A stretch of 27,359 nt of DNA from an uncultured Collinsella sp. (lineage in GTDB: Bacteria > Actinomycetota > Coriobacteriia > Coriobacteriales > Coriobacteriaceae): contig CABUUK010000032.1 of NCBI GenBank assembly GCA_902494765.1, positions 1 to 27,359 of the forward strand, given 5' to 3'. Of the stretch, positions 1 through 8,400 are shown in pieces. Within the stretch, counting starts at the first letter, position 1. Every line of letters begins with the position of its first letter. Below the pieces are notes generated by a model that made no database searches, was not told the DNA's origin, and was given only the letters and a program-made list of their open reading frames with translations. The position numbers were made by a program, and so were the translations under genes.

Positions 1-118
1 ACTGGAACACGAGCCGGAGGCAGGTAAGATTGAAGGGCCTGACCCCGGAGGAGTACCGGAATCAGGCCCTTGCGGCCTAGTCGCTATTTAGGGCGTCCAA
101 GATTTGGGGCGCAGTTCA
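1..118 (+). mobile_element. Right end of an IS3-family insertion sequence (partial)
   Basis: The window opens inside an insertion sequence. The last 25 codons of an IS3-type transposase end at position 80. They are followed by a short tail ending in GGGGCGCAGTTCA at 106-118. Read on the other strand this tail starts TGAACTGCGCCCCAA, which resembles the terminal inverted repeats of IS150-group IS3 elements (family knowledge, recalled not searched). I place the element's outer end at about 118. The left end lies outside the window, so the target-site duplication cannot be checked. A 9-bp inverted repeat (34-42 with 62-70) lies in the last transposase codons. Confidence 0.6.
3..80 (+). CDS. IS3-family transposase, C-terminal end (partial)
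   Basis: This frame is open from the window edge and ends with TAG at 78-80. The visible residues include RRQVRLKGLTPEEYRNQALA. The pattern of basic residues followed by LKGLTPxEYRxQAL is the standard C-terminus of the OrfB DDE transposase of IS3-family elements, just after the catalytic core. The protein cuts and joins the ends of its own element. Only 25 residues are visible, so integrity and exact subgroup cannot be judged. The terminal-repeat-like sequence that follows supports the call. Confidence 0.65.
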   Translation, partial: WNTSRRQVRLKGLTPEEYRNQALAA

Positions 119-175
119 AAACGTGAGGCGGGCCGTTATCGTTTGAGCAATCATGCAGCGACGTGATGGGGCAAA

Positions 176-1066
176 TTAATCCACGCGCTTGTCGCCCATA
201 AAGAAGAGCGCCACCGTACCAGGTCCGGTATGCGAGCCAATCAGAGTACCGATGTCATTGATCTCAATCTTGCCTTTAAGCTGCGGAACCTGTTCCTCAA
301 TCAGCGCCGCAACTGCCTCGGCATCCTCGCGGCACGCCGAGTGCGACATGATGCACTTACCCGAATAATCCGCACCGTCCTGCACGTGTGCCATCATGGT
401 CTTGGCCATCTCGGAAATCGCGCGCTTCTTAGTGCGAATCTTCTCACGTGGCGACAGCTTGCCGTCGCAATCGACCGTCATAAGCGGGCAAATCTTAAGC
501 GCCGTGCCGATGATCGCACTCGCAGCCGAAATGCGACCGCCTCGTAGATAGCTCGACAGATCGGTCGAGAAGAACCAGTGGTGCAGGTTGAGTTTGTGCT
601 CCTCGATCCAGGCAGCCGTCTCGTCGAGTGAAGCCCCGCTATCGCGCACGTCGGCGGCATATTCCAGCAACAGGCCAAAGCCCGAAGACGCCGCCAGCGA
701 ATCGATGACGCGCACCTTGCCGCCCTGGGGATAGCGATCCGCGAGCATCTGCGCCGCAACGCAGGCCGATCCATACGTGCCCGAAATACCCGACGACAAC
801 GCCAGGTGCAGCACGTCTTTACCCTCGGCAACAAACGGCTCCCAAAACTCCTTGTACTCACCCACGCTCACCTGAGACGTCTTGGGCATGGCGCCCGCGG
901 CAATCTGGGCAAAAAACTTGTCCGGCGTAATCGACTGATACAGATCGTCCGTATGGACAACATCGTCGATCTCGTAATGAAAACACACGACAGGGATATT
1001 GCGCGACGCAAAGAACTCACGGGTTCGGTCGGCGGCGGATTCACAGGTCAGGACAAAATCACTCAT
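176..1066 (-). CDS. DegV family fatty-acid-binding protein
   Basis: This 296-residue protein matches the DegV/FakB family in length and layout. It opens with SDFVLTCESAADRT and has the typical central stretch TDLSSYLRGGRISAAS. DegV proteins bind a single fatty acid in a pocket between two alpha/beta lobes; some (FakB) hand it to the kinase FakA for phosphorylation. No FakA kinase is visible nearby, so the partner is unknown. The start at 1066 is preferred over an in-frame ATG six codons upstream. AAGGAG lies six bases before the 1066 ATG, and the longer version would place that ribosome site inside the coding sequence. The gene is divergent from fbp, and its 3' end faces the insertion-sequence end 58 bp away. 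Confidence 0.9.
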   Translation of the reverse strand: MSDFVLTCESAADRTREFFASRNIPVVCFHYEIDDVVHTDDLYQSITPDKFFAQIAAGAMPKTSQVSVGEYKEFWEPFVAEGKDVLHLALSSGISGTYGSACVAAQMLADRYPQGGKVRVIDSLAASSGFGLLLEYAADVRDSGASLDETAAWIEEHKLNLHHWFFSTDLSSYLRGGRISAASAIIGTALKICPLMTVDCDGKLSPREKIRTKKRAISEMAKTMMAHVQDGADYSGKCIMSHSACREDAEAVAALIEEQVPQLKGKIEINDIGTLIGSHTGPGTVALFFMGDKRVD

Positions 1067-1094
1067 ATGAGGCTCCTTACTCATTGCTGCGCAA

Positions 1095-1105
1095 ATTATC
1101 GCACA
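1095..1105 (-). promoter_or_regulatory. Possible extended -10 promoter of the degV gene
   Basis: On the minus strand the sequence TGTGCGATAAT contains a good -10 hexamer (GATAAT) preceded by TG one base away, an extended -10 arrangement. It would start transcription roughly 20 bases before the degV start codon. No convincing -35 hexamer is seen at the expected distance. This is pattern matching only. Confidence 0.3.
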
Positions 1106-1329
1106 GTGAGCCTACATACGGTACATATGTCCACTATTTACCAAATCGAACCAAAAATAGCGAACATCTTTACCACCATCGTCTCCACCGGCCCCACGCA
1201 TAAATATCTGAGAAAACACCTTCTGTCGTCTCCACTCAACCGCCATATCCACCTCAACTAAATCGATTTACCAAACCGTTCAGCCGACAATTCAGCCGCC
1301 GGCGCAAAATCGAAACAAAAGCGGCGCAT

Positions 1330-1359
1330 ACTGATAAACGTTTGACGCTGTTTATCAGT
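1330..1359 (+). promoter_or_regulatory. Perfect 10-bp inverted repeat upstream of fbp
   Basis: ACTGATAAAC (1330-1339) and GTTTATCAGT (1350-1359) are perfect inverted copies separated by 10 bases. The repeat ends 27 bases before the fbp start codon. It could be a repressor operator or an RNA hairpin in the leader; the TTTT that follows would also allow a weak terminator. The rest of the degV-fbp intergenic region (1067-1386) is AT-richer than the genes and shows no other clear element. Confidence 0.4.
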
Positions 1360-1386
1360 TTTACCAGCCCCATCGGAAGGTGTTTC

Positions 1387-3303
1387 ATGGTCGCATTCGA
1401 TCGCAACCCGCAAGACTTCAAGTATCTGCGCCTGCTGTCGAGACAGTTCCCCACCGAACAATCCGCGTTTACCGAAATTATCAACCTCTCGGCCATCCTC
1501 AACCTACCCAAGGGCACCGAGCATTTTATGAGCGACGTGCATGGCGAGTACGAAGCCTTTATGCACATCCTCAACAACTGCTCGGGCGTCGTGCGCGAGC
1601 ATGTCGACGAAATTTTTGGCGACACGCTCTCCTTTGACGAAAAGGGCGAGCTGTGCACGCTCATCTACTACCCGCGCGAGAAGATCGACCTGGTCCGCAG
1701 CCAGCGCGAGGACTCGCCAACTTGGTACAAGACGATGCTTGACCAGCTCATCATGGTCGCTCGCTCGCTTTCAAGCCGCTACACGCGCTCCAAGGTGCGT
1801 AAGGCCATCCCGCGCGACTACGCCTATATCATCGACGAGTTGTTGCACACGCACCCGGACGAGAACAACTATCGCGTGCGCTATCACGAGCGCATCGTGG
1901 AGTCCATCCTGGAGACCGCCAGCGCCGACGACTTTATCGAGTCGCTCGCCTCGCTCATCAAGCGCCTGGCCGTCGACCACCTGCACCTGGTGGGCGACAT
2001 CTTCGACCGCGGCGGCGGCGCGGCCAAGATTATGGACCGTCTGCTCACCTACCATTCGCTCGACATCCAGTGGGGCAACCACGACCTGCTGTGGATGGGC
2101 GCTGCGACCGGTGAGCCCGCCTGCATCGCCACGGTGTTGCGCAACAACCTACGCTACGACAACTACGAGATCCTGGAGAACGACTACGGCATCTCGCTGC
2201 GTGAGCTTGTCGCCTTTGCCGATGCCACCTACACCGCCGGTGAGTCCATCACCCCGCTGATCAAGGCCATCAACGTGCTGCTCTTTAAGCTCGAGGGCCA
2301 GATTATCCAGCGCCACCCCGAGTTCGATATGACCGACCGCCTGTTACTCGACAAGATCGACCACGACACCGGCACGGTCACGCTCGCCGACGGCAGCGTG
2401 TGGCCGCTCACGACCAACGACTTCCCCACCGTCGACCCGGCGGACCCCTATACGCTCACGTCTCAGGAGCAGCACATCATCGACAAGCTCGTGTCCGAGT
2501 TTGTCACCGCCGATCACCTGCATCGCCATATCGATTTCCTCTATTCCCACGGCTCGATGTACAAGGTCGCCAACGGCAACCTGCTCTTCCATGGCTGCGT
2601 GCCGCTCAACGAGGACGGCACCTTTAGCAGCATGAACTGCCTGGGCACCTGGCACGCTGGCCGTGATTATCTCGATTTTTGCGACCACATCGCCCGCCGC
2701 GCGTGGCGCGTGGGCGACCGCGATGCCCTCGACTGGATGTGGTACCTGTGGATTGGCTTCAATTCACCCGCCAGCGGACGCCTGGTGCGTACCTTTGAGC
2801 GCGCCTATATCGCCGATAAGAGCACCTGGGTCGAGCCGATGGACCCGTACTTTACGCTTACCAAGTCGCCCTCGGTCTGCGATGATATCATGCGCGAGTT
2901 TGGCGTCGCGCCCATGGCATGCTCGCCGACCGGCCACATCATCAACGGCCACACGCCCGTTAAAACCACCAAGGGCGAGCAGCCCATCCGCGCCGAGGGC
3001 AAGCTGCTGGTCATCGATGGCGGCTTCTGCCGCGCTTACCATCCCAAGACGGGCATCGCCGGCTATACGCTTATCTCGAGCTCGCGCGGCTGCCGCCTCA
3101 AGTCGCACCGGGCCTTTACGACGGTTGCCGAGGCACTCACGCGCAACGTGGACATCGAAAGCGAGACCAACCGTTTTGACCAAGCGGACCGTCGCCGCAT
3201 GGTGAGCGACACCGATACTGGCGCCAAGATCCGCAGCCAAATCCAGGACCTGCGCCAGCTGCTCGATGCATATAGAAACGGTGCTATCGAGGAGCGCGCC
3301 TAG
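1387..3303 (+). CDS. fbp: Fructose-1,6-bisphosphatase class III
   Basis: The 638-residue enzyme hydrolyses fructose 1,6-bisphosphate to fructose 6-phosphate, the committed step of gluconeogenesis, in the cytoplasm. Length and motifs fit the class III (Firmicutes-type) enzymes, which use a calcineurin-like metallophosphatase fold. Metal-binding motifs are DVHGE at residues 50-54, GDIFDRG at 203-209, GNHD at 230-233 and GHTP at 521-524. The N-terminus FDRNPQDFKYLRLLSRQFPT is typical. The start at 1387 is chosen over an in-frame ATG/TTG 15 codons upstream because GGAAGG precedes it at about six bases and the alternative lies in the upstream inverted repeat. It is followed after a hairpin by gtrA, probably on the same transcript. 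Confidence 0.96.
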   Translation: MVAFDRNPQDFKYLRLLSRQFPTEQSAFTEIINLSAILNLPKGTEHFMSDVHGEYEAFMHILNNCSGVVREHVDEIFGDTLSFDEKGELCTLIYYPREKIDLVRSQREDSPTWYKTMLDQLIMVARSLSSRYTRSKVRKAIPRDYAYIIDELLHTHPDENNYRVRYHERIVESILETASADDFIESLASLIKRLAVDHLHLVGDIFDRGGGAAKIMDRLLTYHSLDIQWGNHDLLWMGAATGEPACIATVLRNNLRYDNYEILENDYGISLRELVAFADATYTAGESITPLIKAINVLLFKLEGQIIQRHPEFDMTDRLLLDKIDHDTGTVTLADGSVWPLTTNDFPTVDPADPYTLTSQEQHIIDKLVSEFVTADHLHRHIDFLYSHGSMYKVANGNLLFHGCVPLNEDGTFSSMNCLGTWHAGRDYLDFCDHIARRAWRVGDRDALDWMWYLWIGFNSPASGRLVRTFERAYIADKSTWVEPMDPYFTLTKSPSVCDDIMREFGVAPMACSPTGHIINGHTPVKTTKGEQPIRAEGKLLVIDGGFCRAYHPKTGIAGYTLISSSRGCRLKSHRAFTTVAEALTRNVDIESETNRFDQADRRRMVSDTDTGAKIRSQIQDLRQLLDAYRNGAIEERA

Positions 3304-3309
3304 CACCAC

Positions 3310-3352
3310 CCGCGGGGATTGGCTAAACTTGCTGAGTTAGTCATCCCCGCGG
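3310..3352 (+). repeat. Long intercistronic hairpin between fbp and gtrA
   Basis: CCGCGGGGAT (3310-3319) and ATCCCCGCGG (3343-3352) are perfect inverted copies. Inner bases GGCTAA and TTAGTC extend the stem with a bulge. The hairpin starts just after the fbp stop codon. No run of T follows, so it is more likely an mRNA-stabilising or attenuating structure than a full terminator. It also covers the TTG that would be the longest start for the next gene, which argues against that start. Confidence 0.55.
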
Positions 3353-3381
3353 CGCTTCGGCGCCAGCTTAAGGCAGGTACC

Positions 3382-3777
3382 ATGCAAAAGCTCCTTGCGC
3401 AGATCATGAAATTTGGCGTCGTCGGTGTCATTGCCACGGTTATCGACTTTGGCATTATGAATCTGCTTCACTACGGTCTGGGCCTCAACATCCTAATCGC
3501 CAACACCAGCGGCTTTATCATCTCACTCATCTTTAACTACCTCGCAAGCATGAAGTACGTGTTTGCGCACAAGGAAGGCATGAGCCGCCGCCGCGAGTTC
3601 ATCATCTTTGTCGTGCTGTCCGTGATCGGTTTGGTGCTCAACGACGGCATCGTGCTGGCGCTCAACGCCGGCCTGGGACTCGAGGCCAATATCGCCAAGA
3701 TCTGCGCCACCGCGCTTGTCATGGTCTACAACTTTGTGACCCGAAAAATCTTCCTGGAGGGCGACGAGACAAAATAG
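3382..3777 (+). CDS. GtrA family membrane protein (first of a tandem pair)
   Basis: The 131-residue protein has four predicted membrane helices separated by short charged loops, the whole of a GtrA-family protein. Segments include FGVVGVIATVIDFGI (helix 1) and the family signature around NYLASMKYVF after helix 2. GtrA proteins are thought to help move lipid-linked sugars across the membrane for cell-surface glycosylation. No glycosyltransferase lies beside it. The ATG at 3382 is preceded by AAGGCAGG. A longer TTG start at 3319 would sit inside the hairpin. A second, similar gene follows at 3997. Confidence 0.85.
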   Translation: MQKLLAQIMKFGVVGVIATVIDFGIMNLLHYGLGLNILIANTSGFIISLIFNYLASMKYVFAHKEGMSRRREFIIFVVLSVIGLVLNDGIVLALNAGLGLEANIAKICATALVMVYNFVTRKIFLEGDETK

Positions 3778-3803
3778 CTCGAAACCCCTGCAGCATTACG
3801 GCG

Positions 3804-3843
3804 CCCACGGACGACGCGCACTCAGCGCAGTATCGTCCGTGGG
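3804..3843 (+). terminator. Hairpin after the first gtrA gene
   Basis: CCCACGGACGA (3804-3814) and TCGTCCGTGGG (3833-3843) form a perfect 11-bp stem, and a second GCGC/GCGC pairing lies in the loop. It sits 27 bases after the stop codon, but there is no strong T tract behind it. It may be a Rho-independent-like pause or a 3'-end protecting structure. Confidence 0.4.
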
Positions 3844-3860
3844 TGTCGCTCGTTTACGGG

Positions 3861-3899
3861 CAAATTTTCAACGTTTGCGGATTAGCTCTTGAAAATTTG
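3861..3899 (+). promoter_or_regulatory. AT-rich 11-bp inverted repeat, candidate operator of the second gtrA
   Basis: CAAATTTTCAA (3861-3871) and TTGAAAATTTG (3889-3899) are perfect inverted copies 17 bases apart, about 100 bp before the second gtrA start. The AT-rich arms stand out from the surroundings. A possible promoter just downstream is TTGGCA (3917-3922), an 18-base spacer, then TGTAAA (3941-3946). A dimeric regulator site is the simplest reading. The regulator is unknown. Confidence 0.35.
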
Positions 3900-3996
3900 G
3901 CGAGTTCATATAGTTCTTGGCAAAGACCTTACGTTTCCCTTGTAAAAGCTCTAAAGTATCCTCTGCTCGATTCATCAACGCATTGGATGTGATTAC

Positions 3997-4404
3997 GTGC
4001 GCAAGGCGCTGGCACAACCTCATACCAAGCAGTTCCTCAAGTTTGCTGTCGTGGGTCTTATCTCCTTTGGCATCGACTGGGGCATGCTCATTGCGCTCGT
4101 CGAGCTGTTCCACCTCGACTTTTTGATGAGCACCACGGTTTCGTTTATCACGTCCGTCGTGGTCAACTACTGGCTCAGCATGAAGTACGTGTTCGACCAC
4201 CGCGAAGGCATGAGCCGCAAGCGCGAGTTCACGATCTTCACCATCCTGTCGGTGATCGGCCTGGGCCTCAACGACCTGTACATGTTTGTGGGCGTCACGT
4301 TTTTGAGCATCGGCTACCAGGCCATGAAGGCCATCGCCACGTTCCTCGTCACCTGGTACAACTACTTCAGCCGCCGCTTCTTCCTCGAGGGCGCACGGTC
4401 ATAG
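3997..4404 (+). CDS. GtrA family membrane protein (second of a tandem pair)
   Basis: This 135-residue, four-helix GtrA-family protein clearly duplicates its upstream neighbour. Both contain SMKYVF followed by a loop of the form HxEGMSRxREF and the run LSVIGLxLND. It probably acts in membrane transfer of lipid-linked sugars, like other GtrA proteins, but the substrate is unknown. The start is GTG at 3997, with only a weak ribosome site (GGATGTGA). It has its own upstream region with a candidate operator and is followed by a strong terminator, so it may be expressed separately from fbp-gtrA. Confidence 0.83.
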   Translation: MRKALAQPHTKQFLKFAVVGLISFGIDWGMLIALVELFHLDFLMSTTVSFITSVVVNYWLSMKYVFDHREGMSRKREFTIFTILSVIGLGLNDLYMFVGVTFLSIGYQAMKAIATFLVTWYNYFSRRFFLEGARS

Positions 4405-4430
4405 TCGATTCACTATTTGCTTGAATGTAT

Positions 4431-4465
4431 AACCGGTTGGAATTCCCGTTCCAACCGGTTTTTTT
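4431..4465 (+). terminator. Intrinsic terminator of the second gtrA gene
   Basis: AACCGGTTGGAA (4431-4442) pairs perfectly with TTCCAACCGGTT (4449-4460) across a six-base loop and is followed by a run of seven T. This is a textbook Rho-independent terminator 27 bases after the stop codon. Confidence 0.93.
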
Positions 4466-4503
4466 GTTTGCAGAGAGACCCGACGACCCAGTCCCATTCG
4501 CAT

Positions 4504-4542
4504 GAAAAACGGGCGGTCCGGATGTTGGTCCGAACCGCCCGT
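4504..4542 (-). terminator. Intrinsic terminator of the DUF4430 operon
   Basis: On the minus strand ACGGGCGGTTCGG pairs with CCGGACCGCCCGT (one G-T pair) across a loop of about seven bases, followed by TTTTT. It lies about 20 bases after the stop codon of the last gene of the surface-protein operon and ends it. It is convergent with the gtrA terminator about 40 bp away. Confidence 0.9.
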
Positions 4543-4564
4543 CTGGCGCGCTATGTCGAGGCCT

Positions 4565-5467
4565 CTAGCCCGTTACGTAATACCAAACAACGTTGTCGCC
4601 ATTGGAGAGAACGTAGTTACTGCAGGCCGTCATGGGCGTTGTGCCGTTGACGGAGTACATCCAGCCGCTCGTGCCGCCGTACTGTTTCTCGGCCAAACCA
4701 CCAATCGCGGAGACATACGTACCGTACGACGAGCCATGTGCGTTGACAGAAAGGCCCAGCGCGCACAGGGCATCGTAGACGGTAGCGCCTTCGTTAAAGG
4801 TAAAGGTGCCACCAGAGGACACAGGATTGCCCACGGCGCTCGATGTGACCGAAACCGTCACCGTAACGTAGTTGGACTCCTGTGAGCCGCTTTGGCTGCC
4901 CGAGGAGGCGTTTCCACCATTAGAGGATGAGGCTCCATCAGACGACTGGCCACCGCCCGAAGAAGCACCGCCAGACGCATTGGAGGTATCACTGGCTCCC
5001 GTATTTTGGGCAGCGGATTTATCGCCAGACTTCTTGCCGCCCCGGTCCTCGGACTTCTTGTTATCCGAGTTTTTGTCCGATTCCTTGTTTGAAGACTCGG
5101 AATCGTCCTTGTCGTCGTTCGAACCCTTGGACTCATCTTTTGCGTCATTCGATGACTTGGAATCCTTGGAACTGGCCTCGCCCGAAGTCGTAGTCGAGCC
5201 AGACGCCTTGGTGTCCTTGGTGACGACGCTCTCCCCCGTCACGGTCTGAATGATCCAGTCGATGGACCAGGCACCGCTTGTGGAAGGATGGACGAAACCC
5301 AGCGAGACGACGATCAGAATGGTGCATGCAGCAGTCAGAACGCCGAGGAGCGCCTTGCGACGAGAGGTGGACGCCGCCGAAGCGGCGCCCTTTTGCTTTG
5401 GATCATCGAGCTGGATAAACGAGGAGTCGGGCTGTTGCCCGCTGGTCTCCTTGGGCTTATCGGGCAT
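4565..5467 (-). CDS. Membrane-anchored protein with one DUF4430 (transcobalamin-like) domain
   Basis: The 300-residue protein has a short cytoplasmic N-terminus, one membrane helix (about residues 39-59) and a long Ser/Lys/Asp/Gly-rich spacer (about 60-195). It ends in a single DUF4430 domain whose last segments read SGWMYSVNGTTP and NGDNVVWYYVTG. DUF4430 is the transcobalamin C-terminal-like family; in animal B12 carriers this domain caps bound cobalamin. No sortase signal is present, so the domain would be held outside the membrane on a flexible stalk. The gene overlaps the end of its large upstream neighbour and shares its leader. ATG at 5467 is used; a GTG three codons earlier is possible. 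A role in corrinoid capture is inferred from domain and regulation. Confidence 0.82.
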   Translation of the reverse strand: MPDKPKETSGQQPDSSFIQLDDPKQKGAASAASTSRRKALLGVLTAACTILIVVSLGFVHPSTSGAWSIDWIIQTVTGESVVTKDTKASGSTTTSGEASSKDSKSSNDAKDESKGSNDDKDDSESSNKESDKNSDNKKSEDRGGKKSGDKSAAQNTGASDTSNASGGASSGGGQSSDGASSSNGGNASSGSQSGSQESNYVTVTVSVTSSAVGNPVSSGGTFTFNEGATVYDALCALGLSVNAHGSSYGTYVSAIGGLAEKQYGGTSGWMYSVNGTTPMTACSNYVLSNGDNVVWYYVTG

Positions 5468-8400
5468 TACCGTCACCCTTGCCGCGCTTGGTCAGCACGA
5501 AGACGGCGATGAGCGCGAGGCCAATCACGCCGGCGGCGATGCCAACGATGGCGAGCGGATTGGTGCCAGTCTCCTGCTCGGAAGCACTAGAGGACTTCTT
5601 AGCAGTGGTCGTGGAAACAGCACCCGTATCGGACTTGGAATCGGACTTCTTGTCGGACGTGCCGTCCTTCCTGTCAGACTTCTTGTCAGACTTCTTCTCG
5701 TCCTTCTTATCGGACTTATCGGAGTCCTTCTTGTCGGACTTGTTGTCCCTGGTCTCGGTCTTGGTCGACACCGTCGTCTTGGTCACCGGCTTCTGGCCCG
5801 GGGCAATAACGCCGCCCTTCGAGCCGGAGCCAGAACCAGCGCCAGCGCCAGCGCCAGTGCCGGAACCAGTACCGGTACTAGAACCGCCGCCGCCATTCGA
5901 ACCAACGCCACCGTTGCCACCATTAGCGCCAGAACCGCCATTACCGCCAGGGTTAACGGCATTCTTGGTCCACTTGGCATACAACGTCAGGTCGGCCGTC
6001 ACCGGCGTACTGAAGTCATACGCCTGCGCGCAAGTCTCATCGGTATACCAACCGCCGAAAGTGTAGCCATCGCGCGTCGGATCGGCTGGCTTGACCAGCT
6101 TGCCATCGGCCGTAGCAACAAACTTAGTATTGCAAGCAGACCCGCCGTTGGAATTAAAGACAACCGTCCAAGACTCAACGGCCCCAAGCTTGAACAGCGT
6201 GCCCGAGTCATTGATGTAGTACAGGTTGCCAGATGCATCGGCAATGACCGGAGAGTCACAGTGCTGGTAATGGCCAGCCGCATCATAAATCTGCGTCGCC
6301 TCTGCATCACCGAGCGTATAGCGATACACGCCACCACCAGCAGAGTAGTTGACGTAATCCTTGCTATCCGCGCTGTTAACGGTGAAGTACACATAGGTCT
6401 TGCCACCCTGAACACTCACCAGCGGAGTAGCAGCAATACCGTTAAATCCGGCCGGAAGTTCTTTACCGTCAGCAGCGGTGACCATCGTGGTCTTACCGGT
6501 CTTCAGATTATAGAGAGCCAGAGCAGAGCCAGTAGCCGTCTGTCCGCCGACAATCAAGTTTTCGCCAGCCACCGCCGGTGCGCTCATGTTATTAGTAAGA
6601 CCCAGATCAACCGTCTTCTGCTCGCTCAGTACGCCCTTCGCCGAAAGCGAAATCACATGGAGCTTTCCATCGTGCGTCATCTGATAGAAGGTCGAACCAT
6701 TGGACGGATCGGCGACACAGTCGGCGTTCGCGAGAGCGCCGAGCTTCATGGTCGAAACGACATCGCCCGTCGTCTTATCAATGCACTTAAGCGTACCCGC
6801 GCTCGTAGGAACGATGGCATACTTATCCGTCAAAGCCGCACCAGTCCAGTAATAGCCCTCGGCAGGGTCGATGTTCTGCCAAGAAACTTCGCCCGTGGCA
6901 ATCTTAATGCGCGCAAAGGAGCCGTTGCCGTAGGTCGCGTTGTAATTCTCGTCATACGAAATATCGACCGAGCCTACATAGACGTACTCGCCGTCCGAAA
7001 CGACGGTGCAGGAGCTCTGCGTCAAGTCCGTCAAACCAGGCGTCAGCCACTTGCAGATCAGCTTGTCTGCAGTAATCGCCTGGACCGCACCGCCGTTGAG
7101 CGGAACGATGATAAGGCCATTGGTATAGATCGGACGAGAGGTATAGCTCACCTTGGAGGCAAGCGGCGCAGAGGCAACCTTTTTGCCCGTGGACGAATCG
7201 ATCTTAATGAGCTCGTTCTCGGTCGCGATGTACACAAAGCCGTTAGCAATGACAGGCTCGCTACAGTTGGCATACTGCTGGCCAGACTCGGCCTTCCAAT
7301 CGAAGGCCCACTTAAGACCGGCGGCCTGCGCAGGCGTCTTGGCATCCGTTACGGTCGAACCGTTGCCGCTGTTGCCGTAGCCGGCCCACTCGGCATCCCA
7401 ATCAGGAGTCGTCGCACTCGGGTCCACGACAATCTTGTCGGGATCGGGCATGGGCGAATTATCGGTGGTATAGGCAAGCGTGACCTTATCGCCGCTCTGG
7501 AGCGTAATCTGATTGGCGCAGAGTAAGGAGGGCTCTCCGTTGATATACAGATGCCAATATTTATTGGTCGCAGCATCCCAACCATACGGCTTGTGATCGA
7601 ACGGCGAAGTAATGGAATTCAGGAACCAGTACTCACCACTCTGGGAGCCGTTGTACGCAACGCCCTTGGCCTTCAGAACTGCCTCAATAAGGTTCTGGGC
7701 CGTGGAGCCTTCGGGCAGAGAAACATTGCTTGCCGTGCCCCAACGCGTATTGTTCCCGTTGACATCGGGACCGATAACATCGGCGGATCCAAGCACCTGA
7801 CCGGGGAGGGCATCGACGTCAGCACCATACATAAAGGTGACGGCGTCACCCTCCTGGAGCTTGTAGGCACCGGCGCCAACGTCGGCGAACTTGCCATTTA
7901 CGTAGAAGCGCCAATAGCTATTGGTCGCAGCATCATAGCCACAATAGGACTTACCATCGAAGGGCGAATAAATGCCGTTGAGGAACCAGCCCCAAGACGA
8001 TTCGCCAGCATCGAGAGTAAGGCCGACCTGCTCAAGGAGATCCTTGGCAGTGGAGCCTGCCTTGAGACTCGTCTGACCCGTCGAAGCCCAAACCTGCTGC
8101 TTGCCGTCCTTGTCCTTACCGAGAACCTGAACAGAAGCATGGACAGAATCGGACGGCAACTGGTCGCCCCAGCCACCGTAGAACCACGTGACGGTATCGC
8201 CGGCATGGATGGTGACATTGTCCGCCGTATAGTCACTCGACTTGCCGTTGATGAACAGCTGCCAATAGGTCGAATAATCTTGGGGCGTACCCAGCTCAAC
8301 ACCGTTGTACTTAAGGCTCAGAATGAAGGAGCCCGCAGCAACGGCGTCAATGTCGTTCGCCTCGAGTGCGACCTTCGTAAGATCAAGCGCGCTCGAACCG

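Noticed and set aside
34..70. Inverted repeat AGGGCCTGA/TCAGGCCCT as a terminator
   Set aside because: It lies inside the transposase coding end and has no T run.
3319..3381. Longer gtrA start at TTG 3319
   Set aside because: It lies within a strong hairpin and lacks a ribosome site; the ATG at 3382 has one and gives the normal family length.
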